In this document: positions 1-12,112 of the stretch, piece after piece
Layout of the letters: every line of letters starts with the position of its first letter
Numbering within the stretch: the stretch's first letter is position 1
Source: Dugong dugon
Lineage: Eukaryota; Chordata; Mammalia; Sirenia; Dugongidae
Direction of reading: 5' to 3'
Length of the DNA stretch: 64,000 bases
Assembly (NCBI GenBank): GCA_030035585.1
Contig: CM057464.1
Location: 27,421,465 to 27,485,464 of the forward strand
Program-made: the position numbers and the translations under genes
Notes under the pieces: model-generated
Databases searched by the model: none
Seen by the model: the letters and a program-made list of their open reading frames with translations, nothing else
Told to the model about the DNA's origin: nothing

Positions 1-64
1 CCGCTAGGCTTCCCATCAAACCTTTTGAGTTGCTGTTGTCAATTTGATCTCACATAGATAATTC
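1..64. other. flank before first L1, no gene seen
   Basis: Short stretch without recognisable repeat or coding signal. It precedes the T-rich tract that marks the poly(A) tail of a minus-strand L1. Confidence 0.5.
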
Positions 65-899
65 ATTTTTTTGTTTTTGTAACTTAGAAGGTCTGCAGAA
101 CAAATAGTTTCTCATTAAACAGTACACATATTGCCCTGTGACGATGGTTAACAACCCCATGACATGTCAACACTGTCCCTTCTCAACCTTGGGTTCCCTA
201 TCACCAGCTTTCCTGTCCCCTCCTACCTTCTAGTCCTTGTCCCTGGATTGCTGTGCTTCATTAGTCCTGTTTCGTTTCATGAAGCTGTCCAATGCCCGGC
301 TGAACGGTGAACTTCAGGAGGGGCTTCATCACTGAGCTAAAAGCATTTCCAGGGGCCATACTCTCAGGGTTTCTCCAGTCTGTCAGGCCAGTAAATCTGG
401 TCTTTATTTTATGAGTTAGAATTCTGTCCTACATCCTTTTCCAGCTTGGTCCAGGACCCTCTATTGTGATCCCGGTCAGAGCAGTCAGTGGTGGTAGCCA
501 GGCAGCATCTAGCTGTACTGGACTCAGTCTGGTGGAGGCCATGGTAGCTGTGGTCCGTTAGTCCTTTGGAATAATCTTTTCCTTTTATCTTTTACTCTTC
601 GTTTTCCCTTTCTCCCAAAGCAGTGAAACCAGTGGAGTCTTAGATGGCTGTTCACAGGCTTTTAAGATCCCGGATGCTACTCACCAAGGTAGAATGTAGA
701 ACATTGTCTTTCTAAACTGTTATACCAACTGAGCTAGATATTCCCTGAGACCATGCTCCCCACAGCCCTCCACCCAGCAATACAGTCCCTCAGGGAGTTT
801 TGAAGTGTCTATGGAGCTTCCATGACCTTTTCTTGTACAAGTTGTGCTGGCTTCCCCAGTAATGTGTACTGTCTTAACCCTTCACCAAAGTTACCACTT

Positions 900-1278
900 A
901 TCTGTTCAGTTCCCCCCATCCCTCGTAACCAACAAAGATTGTTTCTTTTTGTGTGTAAACTTTTACATGAGTTATACAGTAGGGGTCTCATAAGATATTT
1001 GCCCTTTTTGGTTGACTTTTTTCACTCAGCATAATGTCCTCCAGTTTCATCCATGTTATGAGATGCTTCACAGATTCATCATTGTTCTTTATCTTTGTAT
1101 AATACACCATTATGTGTAAGTACCATAGTTTGTTTATCCATTCATCTGCTGATGGGCATCTTGGTTGTTTCCCTCTTTTTGCTATTGTGAACAGTGCTTC
1201 AATGAATATGGGTGTGCATATGTCTATTAGTGCGACGGCTCTTATTTCTCTAGGATATATTCCTAGGAGTGGGATTGC
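900..1278 (-). pseudogene. L1 ORF2 C-terminal remnant in L1-A
   Basis: Only the last part of ORF2p (cysteine-rich C-terminal segment and beyond) is present, recognised by matching the same stretch in the copies at 18,180-18,480 and 23,145-23,530. The endonuclease and reverse transcriptase are absent, so this copy cannot encode a working ORF2p. Confidence 0.75.
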
Positions 1279-1290
1279 ATTTTGTAGTGT

Positions 1291-1316
1291 TTTTTTTTTT
1301 TTTTTTTTTTTTTTTT
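1291..1316. repeat. T-homopolymer inside L1-A
   Basis: Run of about 26 T. The same place in L1-F (near 21950) and L1-C (near 26665) has a shorter T run in the spacer just before ORF2, so this is an expanded internal tract and not a second poly(A) tail. Confidence 0.85.
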
Positions 1317-1744
1317 GTGGTGCTGACTTTTTCTTTGTTCCTCTTACTCTCCTTTGCTGAGTTCCTTTATTTGTGGATTTTTTTTCATTTCTTTTGTTTT
1401 TGTAGGTTTTGTTTTTACTGAGGCTTTATGTTTCTCTTCTTTATTTTGATTAGTAGGTTTGTTAACTTTCTTTGTGGTTACCTTGAAATTTACCTTTATC
1501 TTCCAGGATTTGTACCAGTCTATTATTACTTGGTATCACTTGACTTCCTCTCCATTAGAAGCTTTTATACCTATACTGTTTATTCCCTCTTTTATTGTTC
1601 TGATGCTGTTGTCATTTACAGATTAACCTCTCTGGTTCCCTTTTGTACTTCTTTTGGTTTTGCATAGTCCTTAAGAGTTCATTTCCTAGGTTGGTTTCTG
1701 GCTAGTACAATCCTGTGTCCTATATTCAGCCTGTGGTCTGATAT

Positions 1745-2784
1745 TGTTCTCAGATCGAAGGACTTCCTTTAATAAGTCTTGCAGTTTGGTTTGGTTTTTA
1801 CATAGTCCCTTAATTTCTGCTTATCTGGAAATGACCTCATTTCGCCATCATATTTGAGTGAGAGTTTTGCAGGATATATTATTCTTGGCTGGCAATTTTT
1901 TTGTTTCAATGTTTTATATATGTCATCCTATTGCCTTCTTGCCTGCATGGTTTCTGCCGAATATTCTGAGCTTAGTCTTATTGTTTCTCTTCTGTATGTG
2001 ACTTTTTGTTTTTCTTGAGCTGCTCTCAGGATTGTTTATTTGTCTTTGGTTTTAACGAATGTGATTATGATATGCCTTGGTGATTTTCTTTTGGGGTCTA
2101 TCCTATATGGGGTTTGTTGAGCTTCTTGGGTGGTCAGCTTTTCATCATTCATGATATTGGGGAAGTTTTCTGTCAGCAATTCTTCAATGATCCTCTCTGT
2201 GTTTTCTGTTTTCTCCCCCTGTTCTGGAGCTCCGATCACTCGAAAATTTTTGCTTTTGATTGTATCCCACATAATTCTCAGAGTTTCTTCATTTTTCTTT
2301 GTTCTTTTTTCTGAGTTTTCCTCAAACAGAATTGTATCCAAGTGTTTGTCTTCCATTTCGCTGATCCTATCTTCCAACCTTTCAAACCTGCTCCTCAGCC
2401 CTTCTATAACACTGTCCATTTCTGAAATCTTCTTGTTTATCTTTTGGATTTCTAATTGTTGTTTTTGTATGATTTCTAGTTGTGACTTTATTTTAACAAT
2501 TTATTTCTGTATTATTTTCTTGAATTCTTCAATTTTTTGTCTGTATTTTCCATGAACTTGTCTGCCTTTTCCAAGAATTTGTCTATTTTTTCCTCATTTT
2601 TGTCTGCTTTTTGCTTCAACTCTTGGATAATTCTGAATATTAGAGATTTGAATTCCCTATCAGTTAGGCCTAGTGCCCTTTCTTCTACTGGATGGTCATC
2701 TGGTGTTTTATTTTGGACACCTACTAGAACCATCCTGTCTTGTTTTTGTAAATGTTTTGATATTGTCTGCTGTCTTCGGGGCAT
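1745..2784 (-). pseudogene. L1 ORF1 (RNA-binding chaperone) pseudogene, L1-A
   Basis: Minus-strand frames 2784-2512 and 2419-2036 carry the N-terminal part starting MPRRQQ, a glutamate/lysine-rich stretch with heptad character that fits the coiled coil, and then the RNA-recognition/C-terminal region with a run ending RKSPRHIIITF. ORF1p normally trimerises and coats L1 RNA. The start is placed at the MPRRQQ methionine because L1-B has an equivalent MMARRQQ start. Frames are interrupted between the pieces and the C-terminal part (2035-1745) is out of frame. Confidence 0.8.
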
Positions 2785-4246
2785 TCAATGTTGTTTTATT
2801 GATTGTAGATTGGTTTGTTTTGTCCTGCTTTTTGGTTTTATTTGGTTATATCTGAGCAGGTGGGCTGTGCATTCTTTGTTGTTTGCTCGTCTGTGGGCAC
2901 AATACTTTTCACCTCCTTCTCCAATGGGCAGGGTCAGTCACTCAGGTATGGTACAGCAGGGCAGGTCCAGCTGAAGGGGAGTTGCTGGGATAGGTTTTTT
3001 GTGGCACATACCAGGGCTGACAGTGTGGACCGGGAATCAGTGCAGGGCAGGTTCCAGTAGACCATGCCTCTGTTGCTTAGGAGTATGATGTTCAGCACAT
3101 GGTGCAGTTAGGCAGGACGGAGTGGGTAGATTGTGATGTGTGGAGCTGAGATGGGTATGGGAAAGATGAGAGAGAGGAGAGAGGAACAGGAGCCAAAGAC
3201 ATACACACAAACAAAAAAGAGTGCTACGGGAGCTTGCTATTGGAGTGGAGAGATGAGAGGGGGAAATGGGGAAAAACAAAAAGAAAAAAAAAAAGAAAAG
3301 GGGTAAAAGAAATAAATGGATAAATTGAGGAACTGGAAATGAAGAAAGACAAAAAGGGAATAAGAGAGAGAAGAAAAGTAAACAAAGAAATAAAAAAAAA
3401 AAAACCCAAAAACAAGAAAAAAGAAATGTCCCCAGGGATGTCCGTGTTTGTCTGCATAGAGTAAGGGACTAGCTTCCAAGCCACGTGGTACTGCCTGGCT
3501 AGAATGGGCTCCCAGGATGAGAAAAGAAAAAGAAAACAAACAAACAAATCAAAACAGAACAAATCAGAGCAAACAAACAAAAAAGCCCCAGGGGTCCCAC
3601 TAGCACCACATAGGCCGGGAAGCAGTTTCACAGTCAAGCAGTGTTTTTCAGCCTTTCAGGAAGAAGCAAAGATGATGCACAGAGCCAGGTATTTGAGAGA
3701 AAGGAGGGGGAGGTGGTGAGAGATAAGGAAGAAATCTAAAGAAGCAGAAAAAAGCAACACCAGCAGCCAACAAATAACACTCAGGGAGCTGGCCAGTGCA
3801 GGTGGGTGGAATCCAAGTGGCACTTGGGGGAAGCTCATGCTTCCCAGCCAATAGACTGTGGCTGCAGGAAGCAGAGGAGGCTAATTGGGGGTGAAGAAGG
3901 GTGGGGGGTGGGAAAGCCTATATGGTGGGTTACTGGTTGTTCTGTCTCCTGCTGGAAGCTCTGTGAAGCTGCTTTCTCGGACCTCCTGTTCGCTGATCTC
4001 CGACAGGAGACCAAGATGGCGGATCCGTGCTGTGGCGGCTGATAGGGGACCTCTGCCTGTATCTGTCCTCGTGCTCTGTTCTTGGCCAGTTTCTTATTCC
4101 ATTCGGTGCTTGGCTGAGTTCTTTATCTCTTCATTTGACGGTTAGGGTTTCAGGATTGACGTGTGACTCTGTTTGACTTAGTGTTTCTGATCTTTGCTGT
4201 GGAGGGACGGCATGGTGCTTCTGATTATAGTGCCATGTTGCCCAGA
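2785..4246 (-). promoter_or_regulatory. L1-A 5' UTR (internal promoter region)
   Basis: The 1.46 kb upstream of ORF1 ends at 4246 with a sequence similar to the 5' ends of L1-B and L1-F but diverged (CAACATGGC where those have CCAAGATGGC or CTAAGATGGC). A YY1-like CCAAGATGGC lies at 4011-4020 on the plus strand, opposite to the element's direction. About 400 bp (3240-3590) is an A/G-rich tract on the plus strand. L1 5' UTRs are RNA polymerase II promoters; activity of this copy is unknown. Confidence 0.7.
3242..3590. repeat. polypurine tract in L1-A 5' UTR
   Basis: The plus strand is nearly all A and G in long stretches (for example 3270-3300 and 3380-3425), with short interruptions. Open frames of 100-137 codons on the opposite strand here are rich in Phe/Leu/Ser and come from this low complexity. 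Confidence 0.8.
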
Positions 4247-4261
4247 AGTTACTTGTTAATT

Positions 4262-4372
4262 TTTTAAATAAAATTTTTTATTTTGGAATAATTTCAGAGT
4301 TAAAATTGCAAAGACAATACAGAGAGTTCCCATATACCTCTCACCCAGTTTCCTTCATTGTTACCATCTGAC
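4262..4372 (-). mobile_element. old L1M-type 3' end fragment
   Basis: Resembles the antisense of older mammalian L1 3' ends, including the stretch that reads ACAGAGAGTTCCCATATA near 4320. It is cut off by the RTE-like segment that follows. Confidence 0.6.
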
Positions 4373-4507
4373 GTTGTTGTTAGCCACCATTAAGTAGGCA
4401 CTAGCCTCCTGGTGACCCCGTGTACAATGGAATGAAACTTTGCCCAGTCCTGCACCATCCCCACAATCCATTGCAGATCAGGCTGTTGTAATCCAAGGGG
4501 TTTTCTT
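4373..4507 (-). mobile_element. RTE-clade LINE 3' end fragment
   Basis: Starts with the GTTGTTGTTAG tail complement and continues like the RTE 3' ends at 12943 and 55207 (tail complement, GTACAA, CAGTCCTGCACCATCC). Very diverged. It ends where the poly(A) complement of L1-B begins. Confidence 0.6.
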
Positions 4508-5449
4508 TCCTTCTTTTTTTTTTTTTTATTGTGCTTTAGGTGAAAGCCTACAAGTCATGTTAGTTTCTCATACAAAAGCTTATACACATATTGTTATGTG
4601 ACCCCAGTTGCAATCCGTATAATGTGACAACACACTCTCCCTTTCCACCCTAGATTTCCCAAGTCCATTCAATCAGCTCCTATCCCTTTCTGCCTTCTCA
4701 TCTTGCCTCTGGACAGGAGCTGTCCATTTAGTCTCGTGTATCTACTTGAACTAAGAAGCACACCCTTCAAGAGTATTATTGTATTTATTTATTTATAGTC
4801 CAGTCTAATTGTCTGAAGAGTTGGCTTTGGGAATTGTTTTAGTTCTGGGTTTACAGAGGGTCTGGGGGCCATGTCTTCTGGTGTTCCTCTAGTCTCAGTC
4901 AGACAATTATGTCTGGTCTTTTTATGTGAATTTGAGTTCTACACCCCACTTTTCTCCTGCTCCATCAGGGACTCTCTGTAGTGTTCCCTGTCAGGGCCGT
5001 CATTGGTGGTAGCCAGGCAACAGCTAGTTCTTCTGGTCTCAGGCTGGTGGAGTCTCTGGTTTATGTGGCCCTTTCTGTCTCTTGGGCTAATATTTTCCTT
5101 GTGTCTTTGGTGTTCTTCATTCTGGTTTACTCCAGGTGGGTTGGAACCGACTGATGAATCTTAGATGACCACTTGCAAGTTTTAAGACCCCAGATGCCAC
5201 TCACCAAAGTGGGATGCATAAAATTTTCTTAATAAACTTTGTTATCCCAATTGACCTAGGTATTGCCTGAAACCATTGTTCCCAGACCCCTACCCATGCT
5301 ACTCTGTCCCTTGAAGTGTTTGGTTGTGTTCAGGAAACTTCTTAGCTTTTGGTTTAGTCCAGTTCTGCTAACTTCCCCTGTATTGTGTGTTGACCTTCCC
5401 TTCAGCTACGATAATTCGCTATCTAGTTAGCGAATTCTCCTCTCCCACT

Positions 5450-8400
5450 CTCCACTCTTGTAACCGTAAAATGTATGTTTTCTTCTGTGTTTAGACCTTT
5501 TCCTGAGTTCTTACAATAGTGGTTTCATACAATATTTGTCCTTTTGTGACTGACTAATTTCAGTAGGTGTAATGTCTTCCAGATTCATTCCTGTTATGAG
5601 GCGTTTCACGGATTCATCGTTGTTCTTTATCTTGGCATAGTATTCCATTGTGTGACTATACCATAATTTGTTTATCCATTCGTCCTTTGATGGGCACCTA
5701 GGTTGTTTTCATCTTTTTGCTATTTTGAACAGTGCTGCAATGAACATGGATGTGCATATATCTATTTGTGTAACGCCTCTTATTTCTCTAGGATATATTC
5801 CAAGGAGTGAGATTGCTGGATCATATGGTGCTTCTATTTCTAGCTTTTTAAAGAAGTGCCAAATAGATTTTGAAAGTGGTTATACCATTTTACATTCCCA
5901 CCAACAGTGTACAAGTGTTCCAGTGTCTCCAAAACCTCTCCAGCATTTATTATTTTGTGTTTTTTGGATTAATGCTAGCTTTGTTAGGGTAAGATGATAT
6001 CTCATTATAGTTTTGATCTGCATTTCTCTAATGGCTAAGGATCGTGAGCGTTTCCTCATGTATCTGTTAGCTGCCTGAATGTCTTTGGCAAAGTGCCTGT
6101 TCATATCCTTTGCCCATTTTTAAACTGAGTTATTTGTCTTTTTGTTGTTGAGGTTTTGCACTATCTTGTAGATTTTAGAGATTAGACACTGATCGGATTG
6201 GTCATAGCCAAAATTTTTTTCCCAGTCTGTAGGATTTCTTTTACTCTTTTGGTGAAGTCTTTTGATGAGCATAAGTGTTTGAGTTTTAGAAGCTCCCAGT
6301 TATCTAGTCTCTCTTCTGGTGTTGGTGCATTGTTAGTAATATTTTGTATTCTGTTTATGCCATGTGTTAGGGCTCCTAGCATTGTCCCTATTTTTTCTTC
6401 TATGATCTTTATCATTTTAGATTTAATATTTAGGTCTTTGATCCATTTGAGTTAGTTTTTGTGCATGGAGTGAGATATGGGTCTTGTTTCATTTTTTGCA
6501 GATGGATATCCAGTTATTCCAGCACCATTTGTTAAAGACATTGTCTTTTTCCCAATTAATGGACTTTGGGTCTTTGTCAAATATCAGGTGTTCATAGGTG
6601 GATGTACTTATGTCTGGATTCTCAATTCTGTTCCATTGGTCTATGTATGTGTCGTTGTACCAGTACCAGGCTGTTTTGACTAAAGTAGCGGTATAATAGT
6701 TTCTAAAATCAGGTAGTGTGAGGCCTCCCATTTTGTTCTTCTTGAGTACTGCTTTACTTATCAGGGGCCTCTTCCCTTTCAATATGAAGTTGACGATTTG
6801 TTTCTCCGTCTCGTTAGAAAATGCCGTTGGAGTTTGGATCGGGATTGCATTGTATCTGTAGATTGCTTTGGGTAGAATTGACATTTTCACAATGTTGAGT
6901 CTTCCTATCCATGATCAAGGTATGTTTTTCCACTTACGCATGTCCCTTTTGGCTTCTTGCAGTAGTGTCTTGTAGTTCTCATTGTATAGATCTTTTACGT
7001 CTCTGGTTAGATTTATTCCTAATTATTTTATCTTCTGGTTGGCTATTGTAAATGGTATTCCTTTGGTGACTTCCTTTTGGAAGTTCTCTTTATTGGTGTA
7101 GAGGAATCCAACTGATTTTTGTATGTTTGTCTTGTATCCTGATACTTTGCTGAAATCTTCTATTAGTTCCAGTATTTTTCTTGTGGATTCTTTGGGGTTT
7201 TCTGTGTATAAGATCATATCATCTGCAAATAGAGATACTTTTACTTCTTCCCTGCCACTTTGGATGCCCTTTATTTCTTTTTCTAGCCTAACTGCTCTGG
7301 CTAGGACCTCTAGCACAATGTTGAATAAGAGTGGTGATAAAGGGCATCCTTGTCTGATTCCTGTTCTCAAAGGGAATGCTTTCAAAGTCTCTCCATTTAG
7401 GATGATGTTGGCTTTGTATAAATGCCCTTAATTATGTTGAGGAATTTCCCTTCTATTCCTATTTTGTTGAGAGTTTTTATCATGAATGGGTGTTGAACTT
7501 TGTCAAATGTCTTTTCTGCATCAATTGATAAGATCATGTGGTTCTGTTCTTCTCTTTTATTTAAGTGATGGATTATATTGATTGTTTTTCTAATGTTGAA
7601 CCATCACTGCATACCTGGTATGAATCCCACTGGGTCATGGTGAAATATTTTTTGATATACTGTTGAATTCTATTGGCTAGAATTTTGTTGATGATTTTTG
7701 CATCTATGTTCATGAGGGATATAGGTCTGTAATTTTCTCTTTTTTGTGATGTCTTTGCCTGATTTTGAAATCAGGGTTATGGTGGCTTCATAGAATGAAT
7801 TTGGGAGTATTCCATCCTTTTCTATGCTCAGAAGTACCTTTGGTATTAGTGGTGTTAACTCTTCTCTGAAAATTTGGTAGAATTCTCTGGTGAAACCATC
7901 AGGGCCAGGGCTTTTTTTCTTGTTGGGAAATTTTAAATTACCTTTCCAGTCTCTTCTTTTGTTACAGGTTTTTTTAGTTGTTCTACCTCTGTTTGTGTTA
8001 GTTTAGGTAGGTAGTATGTTTCTAGAAATTTGTCCATTTCCTCTAGGTTTTCAAATTTGTCAGAGCACAATTTTTCATTGTGTTCTGTAATGATTCTTTT
8101 AATTTCAGTTGGGTATGTTGTGATATCGCCCATCACATTTCTTATTTGGGTTATTTGTTTCCTCTCCTGTTTTCTTTTGTCAGTTTTGCCAATGATTTAT
8201 CAATTTTATTGATTTTTCCAAAGAACCAGCTTTTGGTCTTCTAACTCATTTTTTTTTTTTTAATTTTCTGTTTCATTTATTTCTGCTCTAATTGTTATTA
8301 TTTCCTTTCTTCTGGTGCCCAAGGGCTTCTTTTGCTGCTCTCTTTCTATTTATTTGAGTTGTAGAGTTAATGTTTTGATTTTCACCCGTTCTTCTTTTTG

Positions 8401-9300
8401 GATATGTGCTTTTATTGCTGTAAATTGATCTGGGAGCACTGCTTTTGCTGTGTCTCAAAGGTTGTAGTAGAATGTGTTTTCATTCTTACTTGATTCTATG
8501 AATTTCTTTATTCCGTCCTTTATTTCTTCTATAACCCAGTTGTTTTTGAGCAAAGTGTTTTTCAGTTTGTACGTGTTCGATCTTTTTCCCTTGCTTTTTC
8601 TGTTATTGATTTCTACTTTTAGGGTTTTATGTTCAGAAAAGATGGTTTGTAATATTTGAAAATTTGTAATATTTCAATGGTTTGGATTCTGTTAAGGCTC
8701 GCTTTGTGGCCTAATATATGATATATTCTGGAGAATGTTCCATGTGGGTTGGAAAAGAAAGTATACTTGGCTGCTGTTGGGTGGAGTGTTCTATATATGT
8801 CTATGAGATCAAGTTGGTTGATTGTGTCTTTACTGAGCTTCCTTCTGGCCATTCTTTCCTTCACAGCTGTGTTGCAGTCTCCTACTATTATTGTGGAGCT
8901 CTCTAGTTCTCTTTTCAATGCTGTTAGAGTTTGTTTTATGTATTTTTTATCTCTGTCATGGATTCATAAATATTTATTACGATTATGTTCTGCTGTATTG
9001 ACCCTTTAATCATTACATAGTGCCCTTCCTTATCCTTTGTGGTGGTTTTCAATTTAAATTCTGTTTTGTCAGAGATTAAAATTGCCACTCCTACTCTTTT
9101 TTGAGTGTTGTTTGCTTGATATATTTTTTCCCATCCTGTGAGTTTTAGTTTGCTTGTGTCTTTAAGTCTAAGTTGTATCTCTTATAGGCAGCATATGGAC
9201 GGATTGTTTTTTTTTATACAGTTTGCCACTTTCTGTCTCTTTATGGGTGCATTTAGTCCATTTACATTCAGTGTAATTACTGATAGGTATAAGTTTAGTG
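5450..9300 (-). pseudogene. L1 ORF2 (endonuclease-reverse transcriptase) pseudogene, L1-B
   Basis: The 3.85 kb matches the size of an ORF2 of about 1,275 codons. Fragments in order on the minus strand: N-terminus with LNVNGLNAPIKR (near 9280), endonuclease with GDCNTAV and an SRI.HILGH-like motif (8918-8619), RT finger (8136-7933), RT palm with [12 protein letters not shown] and the catalytic FADD (7385-7023), thumb (6890-6489), and C-terminal parts (6415-6182, 6104-5880). The pieces lie in different frames. ORF2p would nick target DNA and reverse-transcribe L1 RNA; this copy could not. Confidence 0.9.
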
Positions 9301-9757
9301 CTGTTATTTTGATGTATTTTGTGTTGTTGTCAGTTTTCTTTTTCCACTTAATTTTCTGTGTTGAGTTGTTTTTCTTTATGTATTTTCTTTTCATCTTTTT
9401 CATTGTTGATTTTGTATTTGCTGAGTCTTTATGTTTCTCTTGTTTTTTTATTTTGATGTGTAGGATTTTTAATTTCCTTTGTGGGTACCTTAATATTTAC
9501 CCCTATATTTCTAAGTTTAAACCAATCTTTTATTTCTTGATATTGCCTTGACTTCCTCTCTATATGAAAGATCTTGGACTACATTTTTTCAGTCCCTCTT
9601 TTGTTGTAATGTTGTCATCTTTTACATATTGACATCTTTGTTTCCCTATTTACTGTTTTAGCTTTGATTTATTTTTGTGACTTCCCTATCTGGGTTTATA
9701 TCTGGTTGCTCTCTCCTGTATTCTAGTCTTGGTTTGTTATCTGATGTTATTGATTTT

Positions 9758-10750
9758 CTAACTGAGGATGCCCTTTAGTATTTCTTGTAATTTTTGTTTG
9801 GTTTTTACAAATTTTCTAAACTTCTTCTTGTATGGAAATGCCCTAATTTCACCATCATATTTGAAAGACAGTTTTGCTGGATATATAAGTCTTGGCTGGC
9901 AATCTTTTTTCCTTCAACGCTTTATATGTCATCCCATTGCCTTCTTGCCTGCATGGTTTTTGCTGAGTAGTCTGAGCTTAGTCTTATTGACTCTCCTTTA
10001 TTGATGACCTTTTGTTTATCCCTAGGTGCTCTTAAAATTCTCTGTCTTTGGTTTTGGCAAGTTTGATTATAGCATGTCTTGATGACTTTCTTTTGGGATC
10101 TACCGTGTGTGGAGTTCGATAAGCATCTTGGATAGATAACTTCTCATCTTTCATGATATCAGGGAAGTTTTCTGACAACAAATCTTCAGCAATTCTCTCT
10201 GTATATTGTGTTATCCTCCCCCCACCCCCTGTTCTGGTACTCCAATCACTCATAGGTTATTTCTGTTGATAGAGTCCCACATAATTCTTAGGGTGTCTTC
10301 ACTTTTAAAAAGTCTTCGTCTGATTTTTCCTCAAATAAGTTGATGTCAAGTGCTTTGTCTTCATTCTCACTATTTCTAACTTCTATTGCCTCAATTCTGC
10401 TCCTATGAGTTTCTATTGAGTTGTCTAATTCTGAAATTTTATTGTTAATCTTCTGGATTTCTGTTTGCTCTCTCTCTGGATTCTTGCAGCCTGTTAAATT
10501 TGTCGTTATGCTGTTGTATAACCTTCTTAAGTTCCTCTGTTGGTTTGTCTGTGTGTTCCATGGATAATTCTGGTTTTTGCCTGATCTCCTTCCTGATCTC
10601 TTGAAGAGTTGTGTATATTAATCTTTTGTATTCTGCTTCTGGTAATTCCAAGAAGTTCTCTTCCTCCAGAAGATTTCTTGATTCTTTGTTTTGGGAGCTT
10701 GCCTGCCTCTTTATGTGATTTGATATTGACTGTTGTCTCCGAGCCATCAA
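9758..10750 (-). pseudogene. L1 ORF1 pseudogene, L1-B
   Basis: The start MMARRQQ at 10750 and a stop at 9758-9760, after a run reading QEILKGILS, give about 330 codons, the usual ORF1p size. The N-terminal third (10750-10445) is charged and helix-prone. The C-terminal RNA-binding part (10253-10032) includes RKSSRHAIIKLAKTKD. Frameshifts separate the two halves and the C-terminus. Confidence 0.8.
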
Positions 10751-12112
10751 TAAGTTATTCTATTTATTTATTTTATGTTTGCTTACTGTGTCCTAGCTTC
10801 TTGTTTTGATATGCCCAAATAGGCTACTCGAGTGAGCTAGTTTTAGTATTGGCACCTTTGAAACTATAATTTCCTGTCTCCAGGTGGTTAGATCTCTTGC
10901 TAGGTATGTGAGCCCAGAAGTCCATTTACTTTTCTTGTACGGGTTCAGCTGAGGTACCAGGTAGTCTATCACCAAGTGTGTGGTGCAGACTCTCACCTAC
11001 AGTCCTAGATGGGCAGGGATGATTGGAGTACGCACAAGTGTCTGGCTGCAGTAAGGGGTCACACGCTGAGCAAGGCAGGGGGTTGACAGCTGCCCCTGAG
11101 TGTCTTGGAGGAAAGCATGTCCCTGTTCCCTAGAGTGGGTAGGTGAGTTTTACAGCTGAAGTATGGGCACCTAATATTGTTGGCTGTAAAGACTGGGAAG
11201 CACCACTTATTCCTAGACACCTGTCACAGGTGGCTAGGTGACTTCAGTGGAAACACCAGTCCTCAGACCCCTGACGTGGGTAAGTGAGGATCCTGCTTAA
11301 TGGAGACAGCAGTGTCAAATATTACAAACCTCCTACTCCACCATATAACTGATAAGTTGAAGTTAGACTTCAGGTATATACCCTGTTGTATTGTTCTAAT
11401 GAGAGCCTGTGCTATTGAAATGGGCCCACACAAGTTTATGCAGGGGTGAAGTGCATTCAAAATCTGTGGACCCCTTATGTCTATGCCTAGGCAAAGGAGC
11501 TGTGCCTGACCTGAGTTCCCAGCTTAGGAGAACTGGAAGATTAGTTTTTCCCTGTTTGTTAATTTGTTCCCTCTTGAAGGCCGGGAGAATGGCTCAGGGT
11601 ATACAATGGGTCCTATGTCTGGCCCAGGGGATGCAACAATCACTGATGCCAGCCTGGGACCTGGTGCAGAGCAGGGACGAGGCAGATAAATGGGAGAGAG
11701 TTTCTTCCCAAACGAGGTGTTTTTTGATCCATGTGGTAGGTTAGACTCATGTACTTATCTTTTGCTGATTCAATGCTGCTTTTCACTGGTTCTGGAGGCT
11801 TGAGTAGACTTTCTGCTGCTTGGTCTCTGCCAATGTGGAGAACACGTCCTGAGAGCCACTGCTTGCCTCACCATGCATGCCAGCTGATCTGGCCTGCAGT
11901 GTGCTGGTTCCCACCATGTCGGATCTGGCAGCTCCTCACTGCCTCTGAACCTTCTCTCCCTCCCCCGCCATTAGATCTGATTTTTCAACTTTGCCTTTGA
12001 TATTCAGGTCTAATAGATTGTCATATATAATCGCTTCATTTTTTTTTCCTGTCTTTGTTGTAAGAGGGACCACAGGAAGTGTTTGACTGCTCTGCCATCT
12101 TGGCCCTGCTTC
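10751..12112 (-). promoter_or_regulatory. L1-B 5' UTR with YY1-like site at the 5' end
   Basis: The 1.36-kb region upstream of ORF1 ends in GGCCAAGATGGC on the minus strand (core at 12095-12103), close to the 5' end. In human L1 a YY1 site at the same place fixes the transcription start. The presence here is read from sequence; use as a start-site signal is inferred from that family knowledge. Confidence 0.7.

Larger units (their letters stand above)
65..4246 (-). mobile_element. L1-A: LINE-1 with 5' UTR and ORF1 but almost no ORF2
   Basis: Read on the minus strand this runs: 5' UTR (4246-2785), ORF1 (2784 to about 1745), inter-ORF spacer (to about 1279), the last 380 bp or so of ORF2 (1278-900), 3' UTR (899-90) and a poly(A) remnant (T-rich, 65-80). 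A complete copy should have about 3.8 kb of ORF2. Here the spacer joins straight to the ORF2 C-terminal end near 1278. The other L1 copies in the window (B, C, F) give the comparison. It could be an internal deletion made before or after insertion, or a non-autonomous L1 lineage of half-L1 form. I could not identify a convincing TSD. Confidence 0.85.
4508..12112 (-). mobile_element. L1-B: near full-length LINE-1 (7.6 kb)
   Basis: On the minus strand: 5' UTR 12112-10751, ORF1 10750-9758, spacer, ORF2 about 9300-5450, a 3' UTR of a second lineage (different from L1-A) 5450-4530, and a T-run at 4513-4528 that is the poly(A) tail. It is the only copy here that keeps all parts in order, so it serves as the internal reference for judging deletions in the others. 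Both ORFs are broken by frameshifts and stops. No clear TSD could be assigned because the flanks are T-rich. Confidence 0.9.

Noticed and set aside
3224-3637. 137-codon frame rich in Phe, Leu and Ser, as a membrane protein
   Set aside because: It is the complement of a polypurine tract in the L1-A 5' UTR; the composition comes from low complexity.
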